A stretch of DNA of 64,000 nucleotides, taken from Desulfobacteraceae bacterium (GTDB lineage: Bacteria; Desulfobacterota; Desulfobacteria; Desulfobacterales; Desulfosalsimonadaceae). Where the stretch lies: the NCBI GenBank assembly GCA_011390465.1, contig JAABSH010000015.1:1-64000 (forward strand). Direction: 5' to 3'. Both the position numbers and the translations under genes were made by a program. The notes under the pieces are model-generated. The model made no database searches. It saw only the letters and a list, made by a program, of their open reading frames with translations, and was not told the origin of the DNA. Of the stretch, positions 34,514 through 43,810 are shown one piece after another (position 1 is the stretch's first letter; every line of letters begins with the position of its first letter).

Positions 34514-34795
34514 TTCCCTCCGGCAGACCCGCAACAATTGCCCGCTGTGCTTAAATTTTATCCTTATCAACCGATCTTTTTTCTGACAAGGAATTTGGGG
34601 TTTTTGCAAAAAAACGGTCAATGCATACTATTCAACGCTCGACGTTTACCCTCTTGTATTATAAAACCTTTTAAAACAGACCAACTTTACCCTGGTGGCC
34701 CTGCAAATAGGGGTTTTAATTATGACTTCGCTATGATACATAAAAAAACAATCAGCCATCAAACCTGCGCATGAACGATTCCGGATAAATTTAAC
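34514..34795. other. Upstream region of the Mla operon
   Basis: About 280 bp without a gene. An AT-rich stretch (TATTATAAAACC near 34658) could be a -10 region but has no good -35 partner. No sigma-54 element or hairpin is seen. Confidence 0.4.
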
Positions 34796-35944
34796 ATGAC
34801 TGCCACACAGCACCTACATTCGCCGCCTTTGTTTGATCTTCAGGAAACAGCAGACAGGGAATGGACAATCCGGATTACCGGGGATCTTACCATTGCCGTT
34901 GCCGGCGACATCCGAAAAGCCCTGATGGCGGCCCTGACCGGTAAACCCTTGACGTCCCTTGTGATTGACCTGAATCAGGTGGCAGGGACGGATGATTACG
35001 GCGCGCTGGTGCTGTATGAACTTAAACACCGGCTCCGGCTGCCGGACGACCGGTTCCGCCTTTTAAATCCCCCGGATCTTATCAAAGGCCGGCTGGCCCA
35101 AATGACAGGCACCGATGCCCGGCCCGCTCCGCCCGGCCCCGGCCTTTTTTCCTTTTCCTTTGTCACCCAGACCGGTGAACGAACTCTTGAAATTCTCAAA
35201 GAAGGGGGAAATTTTATTTCCTTTATCGGCGCCCTGGTGGTCGCGGGCATGCGAATTGCCGGAAAACCCAAATCCCTTCGCCTCAATGATATGGTGCGGC
35301 ACATGAAAACCACCGGCGTGGACGCGCTTCCCGTGGTGGCCCTCATCAGCGCCCTGCTCGGGCTGATCATGGCGTTCATGTCATCGCTTCAGCTCAAACA
35401 ATTCGGTGCCAATATTTACGTGGCTTCCCTTGTGGCCGTATCCATGGTTTCCGAACTCGGGCCGGTCATGACCGCCATTATCGTGTCTGGCAGGTCCGGG
35501 TCTGCCTATGCCGCAGAAATCAGTACCATGAAAATTTCCGAAGAAATTGACGCCCTTGTCACCATGGGATTTGATCCGGTGCTGTTTCTTGCGATTCCGC
35601 GCATGCTTGCCGCCGTCATCGTCATTCCGCTTTTGACCATGTTTTCCAATCTGTTTGCCATTGCCGGCGGACTCCTTATCGGCGTCACCATGCTGGATTT
35701 ATCCGCTGGTACCTATATTTCCCAGACCCTGAATTCCCTGAGTCTCTTTGAACTCTGCTGGGGGCTTTCCAAATCCGTGGTTTTTGCCATTCTGATTTCC
35801 GGGGTGGGGTGTCTCAGGGGATTTCAGGCAAAAGGCGGGGCCGCTGCCGTGGGCCATGCCGCCACATCCGCCGTGGTTACCAGCATTTTTCTGATCGTGC
35901 TGTTTGATTCCATTTTTGCGGTAATCCGGAGCTACTGGGGGTAA
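34796..35944 (+). CDS. mlaE: MlaE permease with fused N-terminal STAS (MlaB-like) domain
   Basis: 382 residues. About 1-105 is a STAS domain (VIDLNQVAGTDDYGALVL is the STAS core helix), which in E. coli is the separate MlaB protein. From about 130 it is the MlaE/YrbE permease with five or so membrane helices and the conserved EISTMKISEEIDALVTMGFDP loop. It is the inner-membrane part of the Mla ABC system moving phospholipids between inner and outer membrane. First gene of the operon; mlaF follows after 6 bp. Confidence 0.92.
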   Translation: MTATQHLHSPPLFDLQETADREWTIRITGDLTIAVAGDIRKALMAALTGKPLTSLVIDLNQVAGTDDYGALVLYELKHRLRLPDDRFRLLNPPDLIKGRLAQMTGTDARPAPPGPGLFSFSFVTQTGERTLEILKEGGNFISFIGALVVAGMRIAGKPKSLRLNDMVRHMKTTGVDALPVVALISALLGLIMAFMSSLQLKQFGANIYVASLVAVSMVSELGPVMTAIIVSGRSGSAYAAEISTMKISEEIDALVTMGFDPVLFLAIPRMLAAVIVIPLLTMFSNLFAIAGGLLIGVTMLDLSAGTYISQTLNSLSLFELCWGLSKSVVFAILISGVGCLRGFQAKGGAAAVGHAATSAVVTSIFLIVLFDSIFAVIRSYWG

Positions 35945-35950
35945 CAACCA

Positions 35951-36715
35951 ATGACAACCAGTCCAGCCAGTCCGGCAGCGGTGGAAGTCCGGCATCTGAG
36001 GGTCCAGTATGGAGACGCCCTTATTCTGGATGATATCAGTTTTGCAGTGCCGCCCCGGGATATCCTGGCCATTCTGGGGGGCAGCGGCAGCGGCAAAAGC
36101 ACCCTGATGCGGCATATGATCGGCCTGGAACGGCCGGCTGCCGGCCAGGTGTTTATTGATAAAATCAATATCACCCAATGTTCCGCCCGCCAGTTCAATA
36201 TGGCGCTTAAAAAAATCGGGGTCCTGTTTCAGGGCAGCGCGCTGATCAGCTCCATGACAGTGGGGGAAAATGTGGCCCTGCCCATCTTCGAGTTTACGGA
36301 TTTTTCAAAACCCGCGGTGGATAAAATGGTTCAGGTCAAATTGTCCCTGGTGGGCCTGGAAGGATATGAGAATCACTTTCCAGCGGAAATCAGCGGAGGG
36401 ATGAAAAAACGGGCCGGCCTGGCCCGGGCACTGGCCCTGAATCCGGAAATCCTGTTTCTGGATGAACCCTCCGCCGGTCTTGATCCGGTGACGGCAGCTG
36501 AAATTGACCGCCTGATTCTTGATATCAATCAACAACTGAAAACCACCATCATCATTGTGACCCATGAACTGGCCAGTATTTTTGCCGTGGCCCGGCAGGT
36601 CATCATGCTGGACAAAACCACCAAAAACATCATTGCCCGGGGCACTCCGGCACAATTAAAAACCCAAAGCGCCCACCCCTATGTCCGCCAGTTCTTCAAC
36701 CGCGGGCTGGAATAA
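35951..36715 (+). CDS. mlaF: Mla ABC transporter ATPase
   Basis: 254 residues: Walker A GGSGSGKST, Q loop in VLFQGSALISS, signature EISGGMKKRAGLARAL, Walker B ILFLDEPSAGLD, and the switch His in IIVTHE. Powers phospholipid transport with MlaE in the inner membrane. Starts 6 bp after mlaE. It is followed by 151 bp that show no gene before mlaD. Confidence 0.93.
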   Translation: MTTSPASPAAVEVRHLRVQYGDALILDDISFAVPPRDILAILGGSGSGKSTLMRHMIGLERPAAGQVFIDKINITQCSARQFNMALKKIGVLFQGSALISSMTVGENVALPIFEFTDFSKPAVDKMVQVKLSLVGLEGYENHFPAEISGGMKKRAGLARALALNPEILFLDEPSAGLDPVTAAEIDRLILDINQQLKTTIIIVTHELASIFAVARQVIMLDKTTKNIIARGTPAQLKTQSAHPYVRQFFNRGLE

Positions 36716-36866
36716 CCAAAATGAGGACAAAAATGAAAAGCGCCGCTGCTTTGCTTTAGCTGTACATATAACAAAAAACACCCTGGTGTCCCGCTAATCG
36801 CTGTTGCGTTTACCCGGAAAATTGATTATAAAATGCTTATGTTAACCCCGCAACCCGGACCGTGCC

Positions 36867-37865
36867 ATGCCTTCTTTTAAAACCAATTTTTCCGTGGGAT
36901 TGTTTGTCATCATCGGCATCACCACCATTATTGTTTTTGTACTCTGGCTTGGCATGAGCCAGTATTTCAAGGAAGGCCGGCATTATGTGGCGTTTTTTGA
37001 TGAATCCGTGCAGGGACTGCAAAAAGATTCCGCGGTCAAGTATCGGGGCGTCTCCATCGGCCGGGTGGAAAGCATCCGGGTGGCGGAGGACGGCCGGCTC
37101 ATCCGGATTCTGTTCAATCTGGATGAGCCCCTGGTGGATCATGACAAGATGGTGGCCCGGATCAAATCCATCGGCATTACCGGCATCATGTTTGTAGAAC
37201 TGGAACGGATGGATCCCCGGGACCGGGTCTGGACTCCTGAAATAACCTTTAAAACCCGATTTCCGGTGATTGCCACCCGGCCCTCGGACATGAAGCAGCT
37301 GCTCACGGATGTTTATGAAATTCTCAACAAAATAAAACAAATCGACATCAAAGGCATCTCCAGCCAGATCATGGACACCCTGGCAAACGCAAATCAGGCC
37401 ATTGAAGATGCAGATATAAAAGAGACGTCCGCAAAACTGCGCAACACCCTGGACCGGGCCGGAGAAATTTTAGATGAAAAAAAATGGAACCCGATCATGG
37501 CCGACATCCGCGAGACCACCGTCCAGCTGCCGGCCCTGGCAAAAGCCGCCGGAACCACCATTGAAGCGATTGACACCACGGTTGAAATCCAAGGACGGAA
37601 GCTCACCGCCACCATTGATCAGTTTTACGATGCCGCGGCCCAGGCAAACACCCTTATGGAAAACAGCACCCTGCTGGTAAATGATGCCCATACCCGGGTG
37701 GCGGGCATTGACCGGGAACTCACAGAGACCTTAAACGCTCTTGAGACGGCTACGGAAGCGGTCAATAACCTGGTCCGGCAGCTTGCGGATCAGCCGTCCA
37801 GATTGCTCTTCAGCGCGCCGCCGACCCCCAAACCCGTTGACACCATGCCCTATTCCATGGATTAA
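36867..37865 (+). CDS. mlaD: MCE-domain protein MlaD
   Basis: 332 residues: an N-terminal membrane anchor (about 10-30), one MCE/MlaD domain (about 38-135; VKYRGVSIGRVESIRV and GITGIMFVELE are typical) and a long helical tail (135-310) that can form a tunnel extension. Hexameric periplasmic lipid carrier of the Mla system. Longer than E. coli MlaD (183 residues) because of the helical tail. The lipoprotein gene starts 4 bp after the stop. Confidence 0.9.
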   Translation: MPSFKTNFSVGLFVIIGITTIIVFVLWLGMSQYFKEGRHYVAFFDESVQGLQKDSAVKYRGVSIGRVESIRVAEDGRLIRILFNLDEPLVDHDKMVARIKSIGITGIMFVELERMDPRDRVWTPEITFKTRFPVIATRPSDMKQLLTDVYEILNKIKQIDIKGISSQIMDTLANANQAIEDADIKETSAKLRNTLDRAGEILDEKKWNPIMADIRETTVQLPALAKAAGTTIEAIDTTVEIQGRKLTATIDQFYDAAAQANTLMENSTLLVNDAHTRVAGIDRELTETLNALETATEAVNNLVRQLADQPSRLLFSAPPTPKPVDTMPYSMD

Positions 37866-37869
37866 CATC

Positions 37870-38607
37870 ATGCATGCCACGCCTGAACAAGCCCTGTTAA
37901 ACCCGAATTTTGCCCCGGCCATCCGAAACTTCTGTTTGTTTTATATCGCCGCCGTTATCCTGTTTTCCGGTATTTTGTGCGGCTGTTCCGGAAACAAAAA
38001 GCCGGTTCAGGACATCCGTTATTACACCCTTTCCTATGAAACCCCGGCCCTGGCATCCCTGCCCCGGCTGCCCGTGACCTTATCCATGGGCAGCATTAAA
38101 ACGGCTGCGCCTTTTCAAAGCCGCCGGATCGTCTATGCGACGGATAACTTTACCCGGAATACCTATTATTATCATCAATGGATGAGTCCGCCGGAGAAAA
38201 TGCTCGCCGCGCTGCTGCTTCGGGATTTTCGGGATTCCGGCTATTTCAGGGCGGTGCTGCCGGAAAACCACATGGCGGCGGACGTTCAGGTGGATGGGGT
38301 AATTGAGGCATTCTATGAAAAAGATGGCCCGGAACAATGGCAGGCCGTGTTATCTGTTACCATTACCCTGATCAATCCCAATAACCGGCACAATATCGAC
38401 CGAAACGATAAAGACACAAAGACTGCGGCCGAAAGGGTTTGCAAGGCTGAGATCTGCTTTCAGAAAACCTATGACACGGCCATGACATTATCCCACAAGC
38501 ACCCCAAAAGCCTATCCAAAGCCATGAGCCAGGCCGCAGCAGCGCTTTCCCGGCAGATTATTGAAGATGTCTACACGGCCCTTGCGCCACATCATATCAC
38601 AAAATGA
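37870..38607 (+). CDS. PqiC/ABC-type transport auxiliary lipoprotein
   Basis: 245 residues. A membrane segment ends in a lipobox (ILCGC, near residue 38) after an unusually long N-terminal stretch of about 20 residues. The body fits the DUF330/PqiC-like auxiliary family, often found with MCE systems, with DIRYYTLSYE and YYHQWMSPPEKML. Probably an outer-membrane lipoprotein partner of MlaD. The tail is basic and alpha-helical. Last gene of the Mla operon. Confidence 0.8.
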   Translation: MHATPEQALLNPNFAPAIRNFCLFYIAAVILFSGILCGCSGNKKPVQDIRYYTLSYETPALASLPRLPVTLSMGSIKTAAPFQSRRIVYATDNFTRNTYYYHQWMSPPEKMLAALLLRDFRDSGYFRAVLPENHMAADVQVDGVIEAFYEKDGPEQWQAVLSVTITLINPNNRHNIDRNDKDTKTAAERVCKAEICFQKTYDTAMTLSHKHPKSLSKAMSQAAAALSRQIIEDVYTALAPHHITK

Positions 38608-38610
38608 AAA

Positions 38611-38642
38611 GGCCGAAACAGGCAATCCGCCCTGTTCCGGCC
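38611..38642 (-). terminator. Hairpin terminator
   Basis: A 12-bp stem (GGCCGAAACAGG against CCTGTTCCGGCC, one mismatch) with an 8-base loop. On the minus strand it is followed by TTTTCATTTT, so it ends the orphan small gene whose stop is 32 bp upstream; it may also serve the Mla operon from the plus side. Confidence 0.65.
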
Positions 38643-38674
38643 CAGCTTAACAAAAAAAGTTGAAGTAATAGTTT

Positions 38675-38899
38675 CTAAAAAAAAGATTCGGTTTTAAAAT
38701 ATTCCATATCTTTATTTTTTCTTTCCAGAATATCTCTTATTTTGTCTGTCGCCTTATCCAGCAGGCCGGTGGTGCCAAACCCCACGCAATGCTCATTTTC
38801 AGACGGGTATAAAAAATACATGGTGCCAAAGTCCATGGGCAGGGTCTGACGGTGTCGGGTACGTCCAATATTTAAAAACGAAAATTTAAAATTAAACAT
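38675..38899 (-). CDS. Orphan 74-residue protein under a sigma-54 promoter
   Basis: I do not recognise this protein. The N terminus is basic and aromatic (FNFKFSFLNIGRTRHRQ), the middle reads MDFGTMYFLYPSENEHCVGFGTTG, and the C terminus is a charged helix (TDKIRDILERKNKDMEYFK). No signal peptide or membrane segment. Reality is supported by AAGGAGATAACCCCC before the ATG, a terminator after it and a sigma-54 promoter about 110 bp upstream. The PAS-type sigma-54 activator gene upstream points to control by a dedicated activator. Confidence 0.7.
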   Translation of the reverse strand: MFNFKFSFLNIGRTRHRQTLPMDFGTMYFLYPSENEHCVGFGTTGLLDKATDKIRDILERKNKDMEYFKTESFF

Positions 38900-39007
38900 G
38901 GGGGTTATCTCCTTATTATAAAGTATTTCTTGATAAAAAAATTTTAATTTCCTGGAAAAACAATCTTATTCTTTCATTGCAAACATCCTTGTGACAATAT
39001 TAAGAAT

Positions 39008-39023
39008 TGCATAAACCGTGCCA
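39008..39023 (-). promoter_or_regulatory. Sigma-54 promoter of the orphan small gene
   Basis: Minus strand TGGCACGGTTTATGCA is almost the perfect -24/-12 consensus (TGGCACG-N4-TTGCA), with one deviation. The transcript is expected to start near 38996, giving a leader of about 97 bases. It is the best sigma-54 element in the window. Confidence 0.78.
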
Positions 39024-39170
39024 TGGCCAGACATAACGTCTTTACCGCCATCCTCACGAAGGTGTTAATAAATATAACTGTTTGTTAAAATTGATTAAAA
39101 AGAGATAAAACCCAAAAAAAGGAAGTAATACAATGAAAATCCGAAGAAAAGAAAATCAATAACACAGATG

Positions 39171-39200
39171 AAATTATGGGGCGAAAAAACCCCATAATTT
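39171..39200. promoter_or_regulatory. Palindrome, candidate activator site for the PAS-sigma-54 regulator
   Basis: AAATTATGGGG-CGAAAAAA-CCCCATAATTT has perfect 11-bp arms. Its centre is about 163 bp upstream of the -24 GG at 39022. A third half-site-like copy, AATAATGGGGCATAAAA, occurs at 39240-39256. The remaining part of 38900-39271 is AT-rich and shows no gene. It could alternatively end transcripts of the activator gene. Confidence 0.55.
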
Positions 39201-39271
39201 AAAAAATAAAAAATAACTAATTGTAATTATGTAAAATAGGAATAATGGGGCATAAAAGGGACAAAAAGGGG

Positions 39272-41137
39272 TTATATAAGGTCATATTTTTTCATTTTCC
39301 GGAATAAGGTTTTCCGGTTGACCTGAAGCATATCCGCGGTTTTGCTTTTTTGCCAGTGATTTTTCTCCAAAACCGTTTTGATAATTTTTTTTTCAAAATT
39401 ATCCATGGCCTGGTTCAGAGAATCGGCTCCAGGCAAATCCAGATCATCGCTTAAATCCTCCGCAACAAGGGTTCTGGGAACGGAGGCAGACAGAAAATCC
39501 AGGGTTTTCAGGGTGATAAACCGCTGCAACACATTCTGAAGCTCCCGCACATTCCCCGGCCAGTCATAATTATACAGCATGCCCAATACCTTGCCGTCAA
39601 GATAGGGTTTCTTGCCGCCGGCAGCATAAATGGACAGAAAATGCTCTATCAACAGAGGCAGGTCATCTTTGCGTTCTCTCAGGGGCGGCAAGGTTATGGG
39701 AATCACATGAATCCGGTAAAAAAAATCTTCCCGCAGCCGGCCCTGCTTTACTTCCTGCTTCAGATCGCGATTGGTGGCCCCCACAATCCGGACATTGGCT
39801 TTTTTTGCCTCGCTGCTGCCCACCGGCGTGTACCCGCCACCGTCCAGTACCCGCAGCAGCTTCACCTGGCCGGCCAGATCAATTTCCCCAAGTTCATCCA
39901 GAAAAAGCGTGCCCCCGTCGGCCTGATCAAAATATCCGGGCTTGTCCAGGTTCGCGCCGGTAAATGCCCCTTTTTTGTAACCGAAAAACTCGCTTTCAAA
40001 AAGATTTTCCGGAATGGCACTGCAGTTGACCGGCACAAAAGGCCGTTCATGACTGCTGCTCAATTTGTGAATTTCCCGGGCCACCAGTTCCTTGCCCGTG
40101 CCGGACTCCCCGTAAATAATAACATTGGCGTCTGTCGCGGCGGCTTTGGAAATATGCTCATAAACTTCCTGCATCAGCCGGTTTTTCCCCACAATATCCC
40201 CGAACTTATACCACTGCTTGATGGCGGATTTCAGACGCTGGTTTTCATTGCGAAGCTGCTCCTCCTCCAGCTTATGTTCGGTCATATCCGAGATAAAGCC
40301 TTCCACTTCGTTCACGGCTCCGTCCGGCGCCACCACCCCCAGGCCTTCTTCCCACACCCACTTCTGCCGGCCGGCCGCCGTGATGATCCGGTATTCCATC
40401 TGAAACGGCCGGCCGGCCGAAAGCGCGGACTGAATCTGATCCAGTACACCGGCCCGGTCGTCCGGATGAATCATTTCCATGTAAGCTTTTTTTGAATTCT
40501 CAATCAGTTCAAACGGAGAATAATCCGTGAGCCATTTGCATCCCGCGCTCACATATTTCATGGTTCGTTGCGGATCGTCGCTGCACCGGTAGGCCATGCC
40601 CGGAAGATTGCCCATAAGCTTGGAAAGTTTGCGTTCACTTTCAATGAGCGCTTTTTCCGTCTGCTTGAACGCGGTAATGTCATTGAATGATCCCACACTG
40701 CTGAGGGTACCGGCGATCATATCAATGCGCACATGCATCTCCCGGAATTCCCCGTGCCGGTTGTGGACCCGGCATTCATATTCCGTGGGGGCAAGGGACC
40801 GGTCCTTGCGGCGGTTCACATGATATTGCTTCATCCGTTCCAGATCCCCGGCCGCCACAAAATCCGTCCATCGCATTTTGTGATGGATTTCAGTTTTGCT
40901 GTACCCGGTCAACTCTTCAAACTTGGCATTCACCATGGAAATGGTCATGTCGTTTTCAATAATGATGGTGGCGGTTCCGGTATTTTCAAACACACTGCGG
41001 TAGCGCGCTTCACTGTCTTTCAGGGCCTGTTCCGTGGCACGGCGCTTTTTATCCAGCTTCCGAAGGCTGTCAACGCGCTGCCGGAGCAAATGGATTTCCG
41101 CCAGAAGGTCCTGCCGGGATGGAGTGGAATCGGTCAT
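39272..41137 (-). CDS. PAS-domain sigma-54-dependent transcriptional activator
   Basis: 621 residues: coiled-coil start, two PAS domains (about 40-160 and 170-290), AAA+ domain (about 310-535) with GESGTGKE, GAFTGA and GTLFLDELGE, and a C-terminal Fis-type helix-turn-helix (HWQKSKTADMLQVNRKTLFRKMKK). It has no receiver, so it probably senses a ligand or redox state through its PAS domains. Its downstream neighbour is the orphan gene with the sigma-54 promoter. Only 9 bp from the nitroreductase stop. Confidence 0.92.
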   Translation of the reverse strand: MTDSTPSRQDLLAEIHLLRQRVDSLRKLDKKRRATEQALKDSEARYRSVFENTGTATIIIENDMTISMVNAKFEELTGYSKTEIHHKMRWTDFVAAGDLERMKQYHVNRRKDRSLAPTEYECRVHNRHGEFREMHVRIDMIAGTLSSVGSFNDITAFKQTEKALIESERKLSKLMGNLPGMAYRCSDDPQRTMKYVSAGCKWLTDYSPFELIENSKKAYMEMIHPDDRAGVLDQIQSALSAGRPFQMEYRIITAAGRQKWVWEEGLGVVAPDGAVNEVEGFISDMTEHKLEEEQLRNENQRLKSAIKQWYKFGDIVGKNRLMQEVYEHISKAAATDANVIIYGESGTGKELVAREIHKLSSSHERPFVPVNCSAIPENLFESEFFGYKKGAFTGANLDKPGYFDQADGGTLFLDELGEIDLAGQVKLLRVLDGGGYTPVGSSEAKKANVRIVGATNRDLKQEVKQGRLREDFFYRIHVIPITLPPLRERKDDLPLLIEHFLSIYAAGGKKPYLDGKVLGMLYNYDWPGNVRELQNVLQRFITLKTLDFLSASVPRTLVAEDLSDDLDLPGADSLNQAMDNFEKKIIKTVLEKNHWQKSKTADMLQVNRKTLFRKMKKYDLI

Positions 41138-41146
41138 TAAAAAAAT

Positions 41147-41692
41147 CTAAAATGCATCATAATGGGTAAATTCGGAAATAGCTTTCCGCTTGGGGGCTTT
41201 GGGCACTTTGGCGGCATATCCCAGGGGAATCAAGGCCACATTTTCAACATTTTCCGGCAGTTTCAGGGCCGCATTCACTTTATCATGTTCGTACAGGCCC
41301 ACGATGAGTGTTCCCAGGCCTTTGTCATGGGCCGCCAGGCAAATGCTCTGGGCCGCCAGACCCAGATCAAACATAAACCAGTCTCCGAATTTTGTGGTAA
41401 TCACATCTTTATAATATCCGGAAGTACCTTTTTTAGCGCACAGGGCCAGCACGACGGGCGCGTTGACAATGGATTTAAACGCGGGGTTGGAAGCCGGTAC
41501 CGCCTGCTGAATCTGTTTTTTGACGTCCAGTGCTTTTACCACCACGATTTCCCAGCACTGGGTATTGGCCCATGACGGGGTCCACTGCACGGATTCCAGA
41601 ATGGCCGCAAGCACATCCTCGGGCACTGCCTGATCCGTATAATTGCGGATACTTCGCCGTTCTTTCAGTATTGTCATTATACTTTCTGTCAT
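41147..41692 (-). CDS. Nitroreductase-family flavoprotein
   Basis: 181 residues of the FMN-dependent nitroreductase fold. RRSIRNY near residue 13, WTPSWANTQCWE, and the GLGTLIVGLY segment are the usual FMN-binding marks. It may reduce nitro or quinone compounds or act on a specific metabolite; the true substrate is not evident. AAAGGAGACGAC precedes the ATG. It directly precedes the PAS activator gene, so they are probably transcribed together. Confidence 0.87.
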   Translation of the reverse strand: MTESIMTILKERRSIRNYTDQAVPEDVLAAILESVQWTPSWANTQCWEIVVVKALDVKKQIQQAVPASNPAFKSIVNAPVVLALCAKKGTSGYYKDVITTKFGDWFMFDLGLAAQSICLAAHDKGLGTLIVGLYEHDKVNAALKLPENVENVALIPLGYAAKVPKAPKRKAISEFTHYDAF

Positions 41693-41763
41693 GTCGTCTC
41701 CTTTTGCCTGTCAGCGTGTTTTAACCGTCTGGTTTTATATTTTTCCTCCTGCCGGCACCTGGC

Positions 41764-42471
41764 TTATTCGCTGGTGCAGGCTTTGTAATAATCCATAATA
41801 CCACCGGCCAGCACCAGATCTTCCGGCGCTGTAATTTTGATGTTGAATTTGCTGCCGCAAACCATCCGTACCTGGCCGCCGAAATGTTCCACCAGAGAGG
41901 CGTCGTCCGTGCCGGAAAATCCAGTGGAAACGGCAAATTCATGGGCCTGCCGGATCAGCTTCAATCCAAACACCTGCGGGGTCTGGGCCTGCCAGATGTC
42001 CTGGCGGGGGATCGTTTCAGAAATGCAGTCGTCCGAATCCACCTTTTTCAGGGTATCCACCGCCGGTATTCCCAAGATGCATCCGCCCTCGGCACCGGCC
42101 AGTTGAATGGCGTTTTCCGTCTGCCGCACCGGCACAAACGGCCGCACCCCGTCGTGAATGACCACAATGCCGTTTTCAGCCGTTATGGCGGAAAGTCCGT
42201 TAAATACAGACGCCTGCCGGTGGCTGCCGCCGGAAACCAGTTCAACGGGCATCCGGTTTTTGAGAGGCGGTAATATGTGGTCCCGGCAAAAAGAAAAATC
42301 AGCAAAAGGGACGACCAGATAAATTTTTTCAATGGCGGAAATTTCAGAAACCGCCAAAAGGGTGCGGGTCAGAATCGGCAGGCCGTCCAGCATCAGGTAC
42401 TGTTTGCGGATATCGGCATCCATCCGTTCCCCTTTTCCGCCGGCCACAACTACCGCAAAAACAGAGCTCAT
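41764..42471 (-). CDS. ispD: 2-C-methyl-D-erythritol 4-phosphate cytidylyltransferase IspD
   Basis: 235 residues: CTP + MEP to CDP-ME, third step of the MEP isoprenoid pathway, cytoplasmic. N-terminal VAGGKGERMDADIRKQYLMLDG loop for nucleotide binding, HDGVRPFV for substrate and TDDASLVEH for CDP-ME are present. Length is normal. It starts 5 bp after the stop of the HPr-fusion gene and is probably coupled. Confidence 0.95.
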   Translation of the reverse strand: MSSVFAVVVAGGKGERMDADIRKQYLMLDGLPILTRTLLAVSEISAIEKIYLVVPFADFSFCRDHILPPLKNRMPVELVSGGSHRQASVFNGLSAITAENGIVVIHDGVRPFVPVRQTENAIQLAGAEGGCILGIPAVDTLKKVDSDDCISETIPRQDIWQAQTPQVFGLKLIRQAHEFAVSTGFSGTDDASLVEHFGGQVRMVCGSKFNIKITAPEDLVLAGGIMDYYKACTSE

Positions 42472-42476
42472 GTGTA

Positions 42477-43796
42477 TTACCGCAGATACTGAAGACTCTT
42501 GGGCAGAGGAATGCCTTTGCCCATGCGGTCTTCCCCGTAATTCACACTGGCAAGGGTTTCAATATCCCTGAGCGCCCGGATATCTCCCTGAAATTCCACT
42601 TCCTGGATATTTTCCCGCTGAATTTTACCACCGGCCCACTGAATGTCCAGCACACTGCTGGCATCAAACTGATCGCCGCCGGCAATCATCTTCACCTCAC
42701 CGCCGTAATTCTGCACAATTTTTGCCACCATCAGGCTGGGCCGGCAATGAAACCCGAGATCTCTGGGAATGCCCACAATGACGGAAGAGCGCTCAATATT
42801 ACTTTTCAGGATTTCCTGTGCCACTTCCTTACCAGAGGAAAAAAAATGATTGACGTAATAAAGGCCGTAATTGATGGTGCAGTCCAGCAGTATCTCCGGA
42901 TTCACCAGACCGGCGAGATCTTTGCGGACTTTTTGATAGGTAAATTTGTAACCCACATCGATCAGATGCCGTTCATAAAAATGCAGGAGCCGGCCCATCA
43001 CCTGAAGCAGGTGGTAAATAACGGAAAAATAAGACCGGAATCGCTTCAGGTTGCGGTTTCCCAACAAAAAACCGCCGTGAATCACATAAGAATCAAAAGA
43101 TGACTGGAGATTGTGCACCCGCATTTCAAACCGCCGGATTTCAACTTCATTTACCCGTTCCGGCACCAGGGCCTTCAGGCCTTCCTGGTCATAGACTTCC
43201 ACAAACTCAAAGGTATCAAAAGCATCTGCAATAGATATAAATTCATTGGCCACCTGCACAATATGCTTCCGGTACAGGTCTTTGTGCTCGTCTTCAAAAT
43301 CATGGTCCAGCATTTCTCCGGTGGTGATGCCGGGAAAATGGCGGGCGCTGAATCCCTTTTCAGGCAGTTTAATGCCCAGGTGCCGGGCTTCATCAATAAT
43401 GGCCCGGGCCAGTTTCATCAGGGAATCGGTCATAAAGGAAAGGGCCACTTCCCCGTTTTCCCTGAAGGTTTCTTTGTCATGGATATCATAAAAAATCAAG
43501 CGGTTGGCAATATGTTTCTGGGCATACCCGCCCATACTGATATGCCGGACCGCCGCAGCCAGTTCCCGGTAAAAATACCACTGGGAATTGTTTTTGGCCC
43601 CGTGAAAATCCAGAAAATCCTCGAGCAGGTGGGAAGACGTGATCAGCTTGGAATAGAGACTTTTGGTAAAAAGCGTTTCCGAATCCCGGCTTTCCGCCAG
43701 ATAAAGAAAACATTTTAAATAATCATAGGAGTAAAACCGGACTTTTTCGGCAAACGAAATGTCACAGCAGTCGCTGTTCAGATTTCCCGAATTCAT
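42477..43796 (-). CDS. Large HPr-domain fusion protein
   Basis: 439 residues. The first 335 residues are mostly alpha-helical and match no domain I know. The C-terminal 90 residues look like the PTS phosphocarrier HPr: GIPRDLGFHCRPSLMVAK (HPr GLHARPA), with His350 at the phosphorylation position and Ser381 exactly 31 residues later, as in HPr His15/Ser46. The Ala after the His is Cys. No PTS enzyme I or permease is nearby, so a regulatory, not sugar-transport, role is likely. It sits between smsB and ispD in the same run. Confidence 0.75.
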   Translation of the reverse strand: MNSGNLNSDCCDISFAEKVRFYSYDYLKCFLYLAESRDSETLFTKSLYSKLITSSHLLEDFLDFHGAKNNSQWYFYRELAAAVRHISMGGYAQKHIANRLIFYDIHDKETFRENGEVALSFMTDSLMKLARAIIDEARHLGIKLPEKGFSARHFPGITTGEMLDHDFEDEHKDLYRKHIVQVANEFISIADAFDTFEFVEVYDQEGLKALVPERVNEVEIRRFEMRVHNLQSSFDSYVIHGGFLLGNRNLKRFRSYFSVIYHLLQVMGRLLHFYERHLIDVGYKFTYQKVRKDLAGLVNPEILLDCTINYGLYYVNHFFSSGKEVAQEILKSNIERSSVIVGIPRDLGFHCRPSLMVAKIVQNYGGEVKMIAGGDQFDASSVLDIQWAGGKIQRENIQEVEFQGDIRALRDIETLASVNYGEDRMGKGIPLPKSLQYLR

Positions 43797-43810
43797 AGAT
43801 GCACCGCCTT

